From assembly GCA_910577165.1 (NCBI GenBank), contig CAJTLX010000003.1:96036-160035 (forward strand): a stretch of 64,000 nucleotides of DNA. The letters run 5' to 3'. The stretch's first letter is position 1. Each line of letters starts with the position of its first letter. The position numbers and the translations under genes are program-made. This stretch comes from an uncultured Lachnospiraceae bacterium. Lineage in GTDB: Bacteria > Bacillota > Clostridia > Lachnospirales > Lachnospiraceae. Positions 16,318 through 25,184 of this stretch are shown one piece after another. A model generated the notes under the pieces. The model was not told the origin of the DNA and did no database searches. It saw nothing but the letters and a program-made list of their open reading frames with translations.

Positions 16318-17922
16318 TCAAATTGCAGTATATTTTTTTAATGTCGCCCGCACTGCGCCAGCTCCCGCATTTAACTCGTTAAAGTACACTGTGATTTTCT
16401 CTGATAAACCACATTCTACTAAGTTTACGGCAAAGAGATCCTCGCGGGATAAGATACCGTCAAGACTCCCTTTCTCTGCGCGCTCTCCAAAATGCACATT
16501 CTCTAGTGCTTCTGTCAATTCCGCAAGCATCGGATCAGAGGAAGGGGTAAACTTTGCCCCGGTATCGTCGACTCCTAAAAGGTAGCGCAGATATCCCGCC
16601 AGCACAAGCGGAATAAAGTTAAGTTTGCAAACTTCCTCCCCTTTGGCAAGATAGGCCTTGATTGTCTCACCAAAGCGAATTGGAAGTTTCTGGGAAGTAT
16701 CTGTTGCAATGCGTTGCGGAGTATCTGGCATAAAAACATTTGGTAAGCGTTTGGTTAAAACCGCACGGATAAAGTCCTCCGGTTTTAAAATTCCCGGATT
16801 TATTACGACTGGCATTCCTTCCTCGTATCCCATACGCGTGATCAGTGTACGTAATTCGGTATCTTCCATCTCATCGTGAATGGTAGTATAGGATAACAGG
16901 CAACCAAAAATGGCGAGCGCGGTGTGCAGCGGATTTAGGCAGGTGCAGACTTTCATCTTCTCCACCTTATCCACAGTCTGGCGGTCAGTAAAATAAATTC
17001 CTCCCTGATCAAGCGGAATTTTTCCGTTTGGAAAATTATCTTCAATTACAAGATACTGTGTTTCCTCCGCATTGACAAATGGCGCGGTGTATGTATTCTT
17101 GGCGGTGATAATTAGATCCGTATCTGAAAATCCGTCCTTTTTTAGCATATCCTGCACCATTGCATCCGGGCGCGGCGTGATCTTGTCAATCATACTCCAC
17201 GGAAAGGAAACTTTTGCAGAGTCATTTACATACTCCACAAATTCCTGCTCCACCAGCCCGTTTTTCGCCCATTCTTTTGCGTATGCGGTGATGGCCGCCC
17301 TCAATTTATCCCCATTGTGCGAGCAATTGTCCATACTGACCATAGCGATCGGCGCAGCACCATTTTGATAACGCGTGTACAAAAGGTTTGTAACCTTCCC
17401 CATAATATGCCGGAATGTTCCCTTCTCCATATCTTCCTTGACCACGGGCATATAATTTCCATCCGCCAGACTGATCGCATATCCTTTTTCTGTGATGGTA
17501 AAACTTGCCATCTTCAAAGATTGATTGGAAAATATTTCCAAAAGCCTTTCCCCATCCTTCCCTTCTTTGCTTGCCGTCAGGGACTCCACCACGCTGCCAA
17601 TTACCTTCTTTTCAATGGAACCATCCGCTTTTAGTACAACGAGAAGACTTAGATTGTCATATGGGCGATATGCCTTCTCAACAATCTCCTCATCAAATCC
17701 TTCGCACACAATCAGTCCGGTATCCGCACATCCCTTTTCAAGAAGCGTTTGCAGTACTGCCGCAGGAAACGCGCGAAAGATATTGCCCGCACCAAAATGA
17801 ATCCACTCCGGTGCCGCTTTTGTGCGCGCTGCAAGTGCCTCGCGGTCATAGTGGAATATCTCGTAGCCCTTTTCGGTAAATTCTTCCCGCCCTGGGGCAT
17901 TTTTTATATCTGTCAATTTCAT
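16318..17922 (-). CDS. uxuB: Fructuronate reductase (D-mannonate oxidoreductase)
   Basis: It reduces D-fructuronate to D-mannonate with NADH in hexuronate breakdown. The 534-residue protein belongs to the long-chain mannitol dehydrogenase family. It has WIHFGAGNIFRAF (nucleotide-binding start), VSMDNCSHNGDKL, and the active-site region around KVCTCLNPLHTALAIFG with Lys, Asn and His. A tagaturonate reductase would look similar. The neighbouring uxuA, which uses mannonate, makes fructuronate the likelier substrate. It lies between uxuA (with a triple repeat in the gap) and the GH43 gene. Confidence 0.9.
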   Translation of the reverse strand: MKLTDIKNAPGREEFTEKGYEIFHYDREALAARTKAAPEWIHFGAGNIFRAFPAAVLQTLLEKGCADTGLIVCEGFDEEIVEKAYRPYDNLSLLVVLKADGSIEKKVIGSVVESLTASKEGKDGERLLEIFSNQSLKMASFTITEKGYAISLADGNYMPVVKEDMEKGTFRHIMGKVTNLLYTRYQNGAAPIAMVSMDNCSHNGDKLRAAITAYAKEWAKNGLVEQEFVEYVNDSAKVSFPWSMIDKITPRPDAMVQDMLKKDGFSDTDLIITAKNTYTAPFVNAEETQYLVIEDNFPNGKIPLDQGGIYFTDRQTVDKVEKMKVCTCLNPLHTALAIFGCLLSYTTIHDEMEDTELRTLITRMGYEEGMPVVINPGILKPEDFIRAVLTKRLPNVFMPDTPQRIATDTSQKLPIRFGETIKAYLAKGEEVCKLNFIPLVLAGYLRYLLGVDDTGAKFTPSSDPMLAELTEALENVHFGERAEKGSLDGILSREDLFAVNLVECGLSEKITVYFNELNAGAGAVRATLKKYTAI

Positions 17923-17943
17923 AGCATTGAATCTCCTATTATA

Positions 17944-18280
17944 AGTTCCGCAGAATTTTTACACAGTGCCTTTACTGTGGAAGGATTTTCTTCCCGCTTC
18001 GCTCAAAGAGAAATCCTTCCGGCACTGTTTCAAAATCCTGCTGTTTTTTTAGTTCCGCAGAATTTTTACACAGTGCCTTTACTGTGGAAGGATTTTCTTC
18101 CCGCTTCGCTCAAAGAGAAATCCTTCCGGCACTGTTTCAAAATCCTGCTGTTTTTTTAGTTCCGCAGAATTTTTACACAGTGCCTTTACTATGGAAGGAT
18201 TTTCTTCCCGCTTCGCTCAAAGAGAAATCCCTCCGGCACTGCTTCAAAATCCTGCTGTTTTTTAGTTCCGCAGAATTCCG
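17944..18280. repeat. Three tandem copies of a 107-bp palindromic repeat plus a fragment
   Basis: Near-identical units begin at 17944, 18051 and 18158 (107, 107 and 106 bp), followed by a 17-bp start of a fourth at 18264. Each unit starts AGTTCCGCAG and ends CTGCTGTTTTTT. Outer arms (CAGAATTTT..CAGTGCC with GGCACTG..AAAATCCTG) and inner arms (GGAAGGATTTTCTT with AGAGAAATCCTTCC) make it one long hairpin with a loop CCCGCTTCGCTC. The array fills the gap between the uxuA stop codon and uxuB; no open frame in it looks real. Confidence 0.93.
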
Positions 18281-18287
18281 AAAAATT

Positions 18288-19361
18288 TTATTTTTCTGCT
18301 TTTTTGATGGCTTCCCACAGACCGTTTAAGTAGGCTACACCGAGTGCGCGATCGTATAACCCATATCCCGGTCTTGCTTTTTCGTCCCAGATCATGCGTC
18401 CGTGATCCGGGCGCAGTACCCCGTCAAAGCCAATCTGGTGGAATGCTTTCATAATTTCATACATATCAAAATTGCCGTCTGAAGAGAGATGGGAACTTTC
18501 ATGGAAGAAATTTTCATTCTCATACTTGATATTGCGTACATGGGCAAAGTGAATGCGCGGCGCGATTTTCGGATTGCGAATAATCTTTGGCAGATCATTT
18601 TCCAGATTGCTGCCGAGAGAACCAGTACAGAACGTAAATCCATTGTAAATGCTCGGGTTTAATTCCGCAATCTTTAAAAGTGAGGCTTCACTTGTTACAA
18701 TGCGCGGCAATCCGAAGACATTCCATGCCGGGTCATCCGGGTGTACTGCCATTTTAATTTCGTATTTCTCACAGGTCGGCATAATTGCATCCAAAAAGTA
18801 CTTGTAATTTTCAAGTAAGCACTCCGCAGTCATGCCCTCATATTTTCTAAATAATTCTTTAATTTCGTCCTTGCGATTCGGCTCCCAACCCGGCAGAATA
18901 AAGCCACTGCTTGCACTCTCAATCCGCGCAAACATATCCTCCGGACGAATTCCCTCAATTACCTGCTTATCGTAGGCAAGCGCGGTTGAGCCGTCCGGAA
19001 GGGGAAATGCGAGATCCGTTCTTGTCCAGTCAAAAATCGGCATAAAATTGTAGCAGACAAGATGCACATCCGCCTCGCCGACACTCTCAAGGGAAGTGAT
19101 ATAATTTTCAATTAGTTGATCGCGATTAGAGGAACCTAACTTGATATCTTCATGGACATTGATGCTTTCAATGCCAAGAAGTTTCAATCCTGCCGCCTCA
19201 ATCTCTCTTTTTAATGCCAGCACATCCGCCTTTGGCCAAGGCTCTCCCGCAGGGATCTCATGCAATGCGGAAATAACGCCTGTCACCCCTGGAATTTGAC
19301 GGATCTGCTGTAAAGTTACACTGTCTTGTTTGCTGCCATACCAGCGCAAAGTCATATCCAT
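18288..19361 (-). CDS. uxuA: Mannonate dehydratase
   Basis: It removes water from D-mannonate to give 2-keto-3-deoxy-gluconate (KDG). The 357-residue TIM-barrel protein starts with the family signature MDMTLRWYGSKQDSVTL. It also shows GVISALHEIPAGEPW, the metal-site regions around MAVHPDDP and FCTGSLGS, and RIHFAHVRNI. Fe2+ or Mn2+ is the usual cofactor. Together with uxuB it converts fructuronate from glucuronate cleavage. KDG kinase and aldolase are not in this window. Confidence 0.96.
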   Translation of the reverse strand: MDMTLRWYGSKQDSVTLQQIRQIPGVTGVISALHEIPAGEPWPKADVLALKREIEAAGLKLLGIESINVHEDIKLGSSNRDQLIENYITSLESVGEADVHLVCYNFMPIFDWTRTDLAFPLPDGSTALAYDKQVIEGIRPEDMFARIESASSGFILPGWEPNRKDEIKELFRKYEGMTAECLLENYKYFLDAIMPTCEKYEIKMAVHPDDPAWNVFGLPRIVTSEASLLKIAELNPSIYNGFTFCTGSLGSNLENDLPKIIRNPKIAPRIHFAHVRNIKYENENFFHESSHLSSDGNFDMYEIMKAFHQIGFDGVLRPDHGRMIWDEKARPGYGLYDRALGVAYLNGLWEAIKKAEK

Positions 19362-19380
19362 ATTTGATTCTCCTTATTTT

Positions 19381-19486
19381 AGGTTCCGCAGAATTCCTTG
19401 CGCAGTGCCCTTACCGTGAAAGGATTTTCTGTTCGCTTTGCTCAAAGAAAAATCCTTCCGGCACTGTGTAAGAATCCTGCTGTTTT
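19381..19486. repeat. Single copy of the intergenic palindromic repeat
   Basis: One unit of about 106 bp between aguA and uxuA, starting AGGTTCCGCAG and ending CTGCTGTTTT, has the same nested inverted repeats as the copies at 18 kb but several changes in the loop (CTGTTCGCTTTGCTC). It begins eight bases beyond the aguA stop codon. Confidence 0.9.
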
Positions 19487-19494
19487 AATAATTT

Positions 19495-21528
19495 TTAATA
19501 TATCGTGCGTCCTTTTTCGTCAGGGATTCCCGACATACGAAAATAGTAGGTATTGATGCGGTCACGCCATTCCTTGGCATGGTCGGACTGTATTTTCAGT
19601 CGGGTATGAATATGTTCGAAAACAGCTGGCGGCAATATATGTTTTAGCGCGTCAAAATCCAATAACATATTTTGTGCCTGCATCGCGCCCTCAAAATGAC
19701 TGTCGTAGATATGCTGAATCAAGGTTTTGCCCGTCTTTAACATATAGGTATATGGCACATGGTGGAAAAACAATAAAAGCTTTTCCGGGCAGGTTTCAAT
19801 ATTTTCGTACATCCTGCGGTTCGGTTCATTGTACTGTGCCACATAGCCCGTCCCCGCCATTGTTCGGTCAACCCCCATCCCATGGCAGTCGGAATAATGA
19901 TATGTACCCCAGCGATCATACTCATACCCATCCACATTTGGTCCATAGTGGTGTGACGGATTGACCATCCAGCCAATTCCAAGCGGAGAAGTATATTTTT
20001 CATAAATTTCCCATGAGGATAAAAGCATTGGCAGCATACATTCTAAAATCTCCCGGTTGCTGCCATAAGTGGAGCGCGTCCACTCCTTTGCAATTTCCTC
20101 CGCTGAAAGTTCTGTGTCAAAGGCAAGTCTTCCGAACCCGTAAAAATTTGCTGCTGCCATATCATGCCCCGTCCAGTTCTCGTCATCACCTGTGTTGGCT
20201 ACAGCTGCCATTCCACAGTTTTTTTGTCCGTAAAATCTGCCTGATACAATATCTGCCACAGTGTCCGCACCGGTCTGTCCCGCCGCGTAGGTCTTGAAAT
20301 TAAGCACTTCCTTCCACATTGGAATTAGATAACATAAATGTTTTTGCTGTCCTGTATATTCCTGTGCCGCCTGCACTTCAAGCATCATATTGGTGGCTTT
20401 AAGTCCTGAAAAAAGCGGGGATACTGGCTCACGCACCTGAAAATCCATCGGTCCGTTTTTGATCTGTAAAATCACATTGTCCGCAAACTCGCCATCGAGC
20501 GGCATAAAATTATCATATCCTGCCTTTGCGCGATCCGTCTTTCGATCGCGCCAGTCCTGACTACAGTTGTAGACAAAACAGCGCCAGATAATTTTTCCGC
20601 CGTAAGGAGCAATGGCTCTCGCTAACATATTAGCTCCCTCCGCATGGTTTCTTCCGTAGGTAAATGGTCCCGGGCGGCCCTCGGAGTCTGCCTTTACCAA
20701 AAAACCTCCCAAAAGCGGCACTGCGGTATAGACCTCCTCCATTTTTTTCTTCCAGAAATTCTGTACATTCCTATCAAGCGGATCACAGCTTGCAAGTGCA
20801 CCAAGTTCCATTGGTGCGGCAAAATTAAGGCTCAAATAAAGCTTTATCCCATATGGAGCAAAAAGTTCGGAAAGTTTTGCAAGTTGCGGCAAATAGCGTC
20901 CTGTGATTAAGCTTGTCGCCGCGCCGCGCACATTGACATTGTTGATCACTGTGCCGTTGATGCCGATCGAGGCCAAAAGCCTGGCATAATCTTTTACGCG
21001 CTCGTTAATTACGAGTTCGTGATTGACAAAAAAGAAAGAATTTCCCGCGTAGCCGCGCTCGATGGTGCCGTCCGTATTGTCCCAGTGGTTTAACATACGA
21101 AGCGGGTTTGCTGGTGATTTTTCTAAGGTTTGTTTCCCGGAGCAGATTTTTGAAAATAGTGTTGGATTTGTCTGCATTGTGCGGATCAATGCAAATGTTC
21201 CATATAAAAGTCCACTCTTCCCTCCGCCGCAAATCACAAGTCCCGGTTTCTTTTTGTAAATCTGATATCCCTCTTCATTTGGTATCGATCCATCGATCTC
21301 CATAAAGATCGCACCCCGCCCCGTATGCGTCCCCTGCAGGGCAAGAGCTGCCATTTTAGGATCGGAGATATGGTTTAACTTTACTTTTGCCAGTCTCTTT
21401 GCTGCCATCTGCAATTCTTCTGTGGCGAGAAGTACAGTTTTCTTCTCTGTATCCGCATAGAGCGTATCAAATGGAAAGCGAAGATGATCGACGGTCTGAT
21501 AGTTTAACCAGGCTTCCGAATAGGTCAA
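19495..21528 (-). CDS. aguA: Alpha-glucuronidase, GH67, cytoplasmic
   Basis: GH67 enzymes free (4-O-methyl-)glucuronic acid from the non-reducing end of aldouronic acids made from glucuronoxylan. The 677-residue protein has the N-terminal GH20-like domain, the catalytic TIM barrel with MLNHWDNTDGTIERGYAG and the acidic KADSEGRPGPFTYGRNHAEG, and the helical C-terminal domain. Length is normal. No signal peptide is present, so its substrate must be imported; no transporter lies in this cluster. It is the first gene of the aguA-uxuA-uxuB-GH43 operon. A TATAAT lies upstream near 21575 without a good -35 box, which would fit activator control. Confidence 0.95.
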   Translation of the reverse strand: MTYSEAWLNYQTVDHLRFPFDTLYADTEKKTVLLATEELQMAAKRLAKVKLNHISDPKMAALALQGTHTGRGAIFMEIDGSIPNEEGYQIYKKKPGLVICGGGKSGLLYGTFALIRTMQTNPTLFSKICSGKQTLEKSPANPLRMLNHWDNTDGTIERGYAGNSFFFVNHELVINERVKDYARLLASIGINGTVINNVNVRGAATSLITGRYLPQLAKLSELFAPYGIKLYLSLNFAAPMELGALASCDPLDRNVQNFWKKKMEEVYTAVPLLGGFLVKADSEGRPGPFTYGRNHAEGANMLARAIAPYGGKIIWRCFVYNCSQDWRDRKTDRAKAGYDNFMPLDGEFADNVILQIKNGPMDFQVREPVSPLFSGLKATNMMLEVQAAQEYTGQQKHLCYLIPMWKEVLNFKTYAAGQTGADTVADIVSGRFYGQKNCGMAAVANTGDDENWTGHDMAAANFYGFGRLAFDTELSAEEIAKEWTRSTYGSNREILECMLPMLLSSWEIYEKYTSPLGIGWMVNPSHHYGPNVDGYEYDRWGTYHYSDCHGMGVDRTMAGTGYVAQYNEPNRRMYENIETCPEKLLLFFHHVPYTYMLKTGKTLIQHIYDSHFEGAMQAQNMLLDFDALKHILPPAVFEHIHTRLKIQSDHAKEWRDRINTYYFRMSGIPDEKGRTIY

Positions 21529-21699
21529 AATAATCCCTCCTGTACTTTTTATTTCCTATCATTTTCTGTATTTTATTATAGCAAAGAGGGCTGTAATTTT
21601 CTATTCTTTTATTGCGGAGGACTGACCAATTATTGTTTTTAGCAAAATATTGCCTTTATCGCTATTTAGCCAAACAAAAAGAGGCTTAACTGAAAATAA

Positions 21700-21725
21700 T
21701 TCCCCAACTAAAATCAGTTGGGGAA
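21700..21725 (-). terminator. Terminator after the NlpC/P60 gene
   Basis: A perfect 10-bp stem, TTCCCCAACT with AGTTGGGGAA, and a six-base loop, followed on the minus strand by TTATTTTC. It lies seven bases past the stop codon. Confidence 0.85.
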
Positions 21726-21732
21726 CTTCAGC

Positions 21733-22845
21733 CTAATAAATATAGTCGATAAAGTTTTTAATCTTAACCACTTTGCGGTAATTTACATTTGAGATCTTGC
21801 AGCCTTCTTTTCTGCCGCTCTCATGAATTACCTTGTTATTGCCGATATAGAGAGCCACATGGTCAACTCCGCTACGGGAACCATAAAATACCAGATCACC
21901 CGGCTTTGCATTCGCTAAGGAAACGGTTTTGCCTGCGGAGGATGCCGCCATAGCGTAGGAAGTTCTAGGCATTTTCTTTGTGCTGATTCCACAGGCGCGA
22001 TATACAGCCAGACAAAAACCGGAACAGTCCGCACCCTTTGTCAGACTGGTGCCGCCCCATACATAGCGCAGACCAATATGCTTTTTCGCTTCTGCAACTA
22101 CTTTTTGCCGGATCGAGGAGATCGAGGCATCAATTGGATCAATTTTTACTGCGGTCTTCCAATCGTAGCCGACACTGACAAATTCGCTGCTGAGATATCC
22201 ATAGGAATCCCCGTCCGATTCTTTTAAGTCAGAACTATCCACGATCACCTTTACCCACATCAATGCTTTCTCATCTGTCTTATTTAAGATTGCTTCCTCC
22301 ACTACCTCAAGTTTCTCGCCGCGGCTCACCTCCATAATAATTGTGTCATCGCTTGCGGTGGAAGGCTCCGTGCGGACATTGACCGAACCCGCAGTAACCG
22401 TGGCGGTCAGCGTCACAAGTTCACAGGCTTTGTTATAGCCCTCCTCACCCATAAAGAGATAGTCGGTCTTGATATAACCAGTGACACCTCCGGACTTAAT
22501 ATGCGCCCAGCCATCTTTTTCATCCAATACAATACAGTATGCGTTGCGCGGAAAAATACCAATAATATTGTAATTTGTTCCCGCACCCTCGCGAATATTG
22601 CAGGAATCCTCTACATTTGCAATCGCCACATTCTCAGGAATCGTCACTTTGTCAGAAAGCAACGTGGCTGTTGTTTCCTCCTCACTCTCCCCCTCTTCCT
22701 TTGTAGTAAGATAATTTTCATAAAGATAAGAAAAACCGCCAAGCGCACTCGAATCACTGTCTGCTAGGGTAGAAACAAGCGATGCCGATGAAAGCATGGT
22801 AACTGTCAGGGCAGTAAACGCTGCCTTCTTCACGATTCTTTGCAT
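21733..22845 (-). CDS. Secreted cell-wall endopeptidase: SH3b repeats plus NlpC/P60
   Basis: The enzyme should cut peptide links in peptidoglycan outside the cell. A signal peptide (MQRIVKKAAFTALTVTMLSS and on to about residue 30) is followed by two bacterial SH3 domains (about 75-130 and 140-220) that bind wall. A C-terminal NlpC/P60 domain carries the catalytic Cys in GADCSGFC, His in VDHVALYIG and a further His in VIHESGR. The start at 22845 has GGAGG five bases upstream; an ATG at 22857 is part of that site. It is transcribed alone from the promoter at 22914-22942. Confidence 0.92.
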   Translation of the reverse strand: MQRIVKKAAFTALTVTMLSSASLVSTLADSDSSALGGFSYLYENYLTTKEEGESEEETTATLLSDKVTIPENVAIANVEDSCNIREGAGTNYNIIGIFPRNAYCIVLDEKDGWAHIKSGGVTGYIKTDYLFMGEEGYNKACELVTLTATVTAGSVNVRTEPSTASDDTIIMEVSRGEKLEVVEEAILNKTDEKALMWVKVIVDSSDLKESDGDSYGYLSSEFVSVGYDWKTAVKIDPIDASISSIRQKVVAEAKKHIGLRYVWGGTSLTKGADCSGFCLAVYRACGISTKKMPRTSYAMAASSAGKTVSLANAKPGDLVFYGSRSGVDHVALYIGNNKVIHESGRKEGCKISNVNYRKVVKIKNFIDYIY

Positions 22846-22913
22846 ATGAGCCTCCATAAATATTAAATCAATATTCCAAATTATTACGAAGTTGTTAACT
22901 TTATTACGAACTT

Positions 22914-22942
22914 ATTATAACAACGTTTCAGAATTTTGTCAA
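22914..22942 (-). promoter_or_regulatory. Promoter of the NlpC/P60 gene
   Basis: TTGACA (22937-22942), a 17-bp spacer and TATAAT (22914-22919) on the minus strand form a near-consensus promoter. A second TTGACA lies exactly 22 bp further upstream inside a direct repeat. Confidence 0.8.
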
Positions 22943-22970
22943 TATTATTTCAGAATTTTGTCAATATTTA
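22926..22970. repeat. 22-bp direct tandem repeat over the -35 region
   Basis: TTTCAGAATTTTGTCAATAT occurs twice, 22 bp apart, head to tail. Each copy contains one TTGACA on the minus strand; only the inner one is correctly spaced from the -10 box. Confidence 0.85.
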
Positions 22971-22985
22971 TGGGATGGTTTTTCA

Positions 22986-25004
22986 TCAAACTTTAAAAGT
23001 ATCAATCATATCGTTTAATGAGGTCGCCTGTGCGGAGAGCTGTTCGCTCGATGCAGCACTCTCCTCCGCCATCGCAGAATTGTCGGTTACCACGCCCGCA
23101 ATCTGCTCGATCCCCTTCTCTACTTCGCTGAGGCTGTCCATCTGTCGATGCGCCGCCAGGGATAATTCATCCATCATTCCAGCCAGTCCGACAACGCCCT
23201 CGACGGACTCTGCCAGACGCTTGGCCGCCTTGTCCACCAGTTCCATTCCATGACCTACAGCATTCACTGAATTTTCAATTAGTTCCGTTGATTTTTGTAC
23301 GGCAACAACACTTTCTTTGGAGAGATTGCCAACCTCGCCCGCAACAACAGCAAAACCCTTGCCCATCTCCCCGGCTCTCGCCGCCTCAATTGACGCATTT
23401 AGGGAGAGCAGACTGGTCTGATCAGCGATCTGTTCAATATTTGCAATGATCATACGGATCGAATCGGAACAATTATTGATCTCCTGCATTGCCTCCACCA
23501 ACTGACGCATTTCCTGATTACTGGTTTCAATTTTGAGTTTGACCTCGTCCGCATTGTTTACCGCACCCTTTGCATAATCGGCATTTTGCCGCACCTGGTC
23601 GGCAATATCGGTCACGGTCGCCAAAAGTTCATCCACTGCTGCTGCCTGATTTGTCGCGCCTTCCGCTAATGCCTGTGCCGCCTGTGAAATCTGACCTGCT
23701 CCGCCGTTGACCTGATCCGCCGAGGCACGAATTCCCTTGATGGTATTGGTCATCCGGTTTGCAATATGCCCAAGTGCCTCCTTAATCTTGCCAAATTCGC
23801 CCGCATAATCCTGCGTCAATTCAAAGAGCAGATTTCCGTCCGCGATCTCGTCAAGTACCTTTGCAATTTCATCGATATATCGGATATAATCTTTCAGGCG
23901 AAAAACAGTCTGGCGAATCGCATCTGCCACCTCGCCAATCTCATCGTTTGACTGTATATCAAGTGTTACTTCAAGCTCCCCGCGCGCAAGTTGTTCTGCC
24001 ACCTCATGCAGTTCGTGGATCGGGCGTACAATACCTTTTGCAATCTTTGAAATAATAATGCAGAGTACACCGATAATCATTCCGAAGAGGAACAAGACAC
24101 CTGATACAAGTTTAAAAAGGTCTGAATTATATTCCGCATCCGGAATACCACTTAAAACTACCCAGCCATTTGAGCTTACCTCACTCATATAGCCATGGTT
24201 CTTATGTCCGCCATAGCGATATGTAAATTTGTCATATGTCTTACTGGAAAGCGCGCTCTTTACCCCGGAAGAAATATCAAGATTTTCAAAGTAGGTCTGT
24301 TCTTCAGAAGTATTCGGCGAATACATCACCATGCCGGATCTTGTCATCAAAAAGAAAAATCCTGTCTTTCCCAGTGTGTGTTCCGCCATCATCTCCGTGA
24401 CTGCCTTTAACGACAGATCGAGGGAAGCAACCCCGACAAGCGTTCCAGACGCATTGTAAATCGGAGTTACAATACTGGAGATCAGATTTCCGTCCGAACT
24501 GTTGATATATGGCTCGGATACGACGGTTCCCCCGCAAGCAACCATTTCTTTATACCAACTGCGCTGTGTGATCTCCCAGGACTCGTCGCTGACATATCCC
24601 GTGTCCTCAGTAAACTGGCTGGAATCAAAATCTGCCACCCAGACGGCCGTCATATTTACCGGATCAGTATTGTGCATATTTTTCAGCGTTGTCATAATAC
24701 AATCGTATTCTTCCATATCGGAAATTTTTTGTCCCGGCTGAAGCGATTCACAAAATTCAATTACTTCCTGGTTTGCTGCAAGTTGTTTGCTCACTTCCAT
24801 ATACTTTGTAAAATACTCACTGATCTGATAGGACGCATTTAGAGAACTATTTTTAATGTTCTCATTCTGTAATTTTTGAATCGCGCTCCCCGCAATAATG
24901 GAAATTAGGATTGCCGCGATCACAAGCCCCGCGATCATAGGGACGATCGTGCGGAATAAAAGTTTTTTCTTTATTGCCCCCCGATTTGATGTTGAATTCG
25001 CCAT
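22986..25004 (-). CDS. Methyl-accepting chemotaxis protein with dCache sensor
   Basis: This 672-residue transmembrane receptor should sense a small ligand outside the cell and control CheA. The order is: an N-terminal helix (residues 15-38), an extracellular double-Cache domain (about 40-280, with [10 protein letters not shown] and [20 protein letters not shown]), a second membrane helix (near [19 protein letters not shown]), HAMP, and a long coiled-coil signalling domain. The signalling tip contains [19 protein letters not shown] and [18 protein letters not shown]. No che or flagellar genes are near. It has its own promoter at 25061-25090. Confidence 0.95.
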   Translation of the reverse strand: MANSTSNRGAIKKKLLFRTIVPMIAGLVIAAILISIIAGSAIQKLQNENIKNSSLNASYQISEYFTKYMEVSKQLAANQEVIEFCESLQPGQKISDMEEYDCIMTTLKNMHNTDPVNMTAVWVADFDSSQFTEDTGYVSDESWEITQRSWYKEMVACGGTVVSEPYINSSDGNLISSIVTPIYNASGTLVGVASLDLSLKAVTEMMAEHTLGKTGFFFLMTRSGMVMYSPNTSEEQTYFENLDISSGVKSALSSKTYDKFTYRYGGHKNHGYMSEVSSNGWVVLSGIPDAEYNSDLFKLVSGVLFLFGMIIGVLCIIISKIAKGIVRPIHELHEVAEQLARGELEVTLDIQSNDEIGEVADAIRQTVFRLKDYIRYIDEIAKVLDEIADGNLLFELTQDYAGEFGKIKEALGHIANRMTNTIKGIRASADQVNGGAGQISQAAQALAEGATNQAAAVDELLATVTDIADQVRQNADYAKGAVNNADEVKLKIETSNQEMRQLVEAMQEINNCSDSIRMIIANIEQIADQTSLLSLNASIEAARAGEMGKGFAVVAGEVGNLSKESVVAVQKSTELIENSVNAVGHGMELVDKAAKRLAESVEGVVGLAGMMDELSLAAHRQMDSLSEVEKGIEQIAGVVTDNSAMAEESAASSEQLSAQATSLNDMIDTFKV

Positions 25005-25060
25005 AGTTTCCTTCTCCTTTTGTTTTCCTGTGGAATGGATATCATCTTATTTGCATTTTT

Positions 25061-25090
25061 ATTATACTCCTGTCCTCATGGTTTTCGCAA
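25061..25090 (-). promoter_or_regulatory. Promoter of the chemoreceptor gene
   Basis: TTGCGA (25085-25090), an 18-bp spacer and TATAAT (25061-25066) on the minus strand. The box is closer to the sigma-A than to the motility sigma-D pattern. Confidence 0.6.
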
Positions 25091-25113
25091 GCACAATTTC
25101 CGATATTTCATTA

Positions 25114-25160
25114 TGGAAAAAAATGAAATCACGGAACCTCCACGCACAGAGATTCCGTGA
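25114..25160 (-). terminator. Terminator after the arabinanase gene
   Basis: TCACGGAA pairs with TTCCGTGA around a GC-rich loop and is followed on the minus strand by TTTCATTTTTTTCC, 25 bases past the stop codon. Confidence 0.8.
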
Positions 25161-25184
25161 TGATTAAAATTCAATCAGGATAAA

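Noticed and set aside
17944..18280. CRISPR array
   Set aside because: The units follow each other with no unique spacers, are 107 bp long and palindromic throughout; no cas genes are present.
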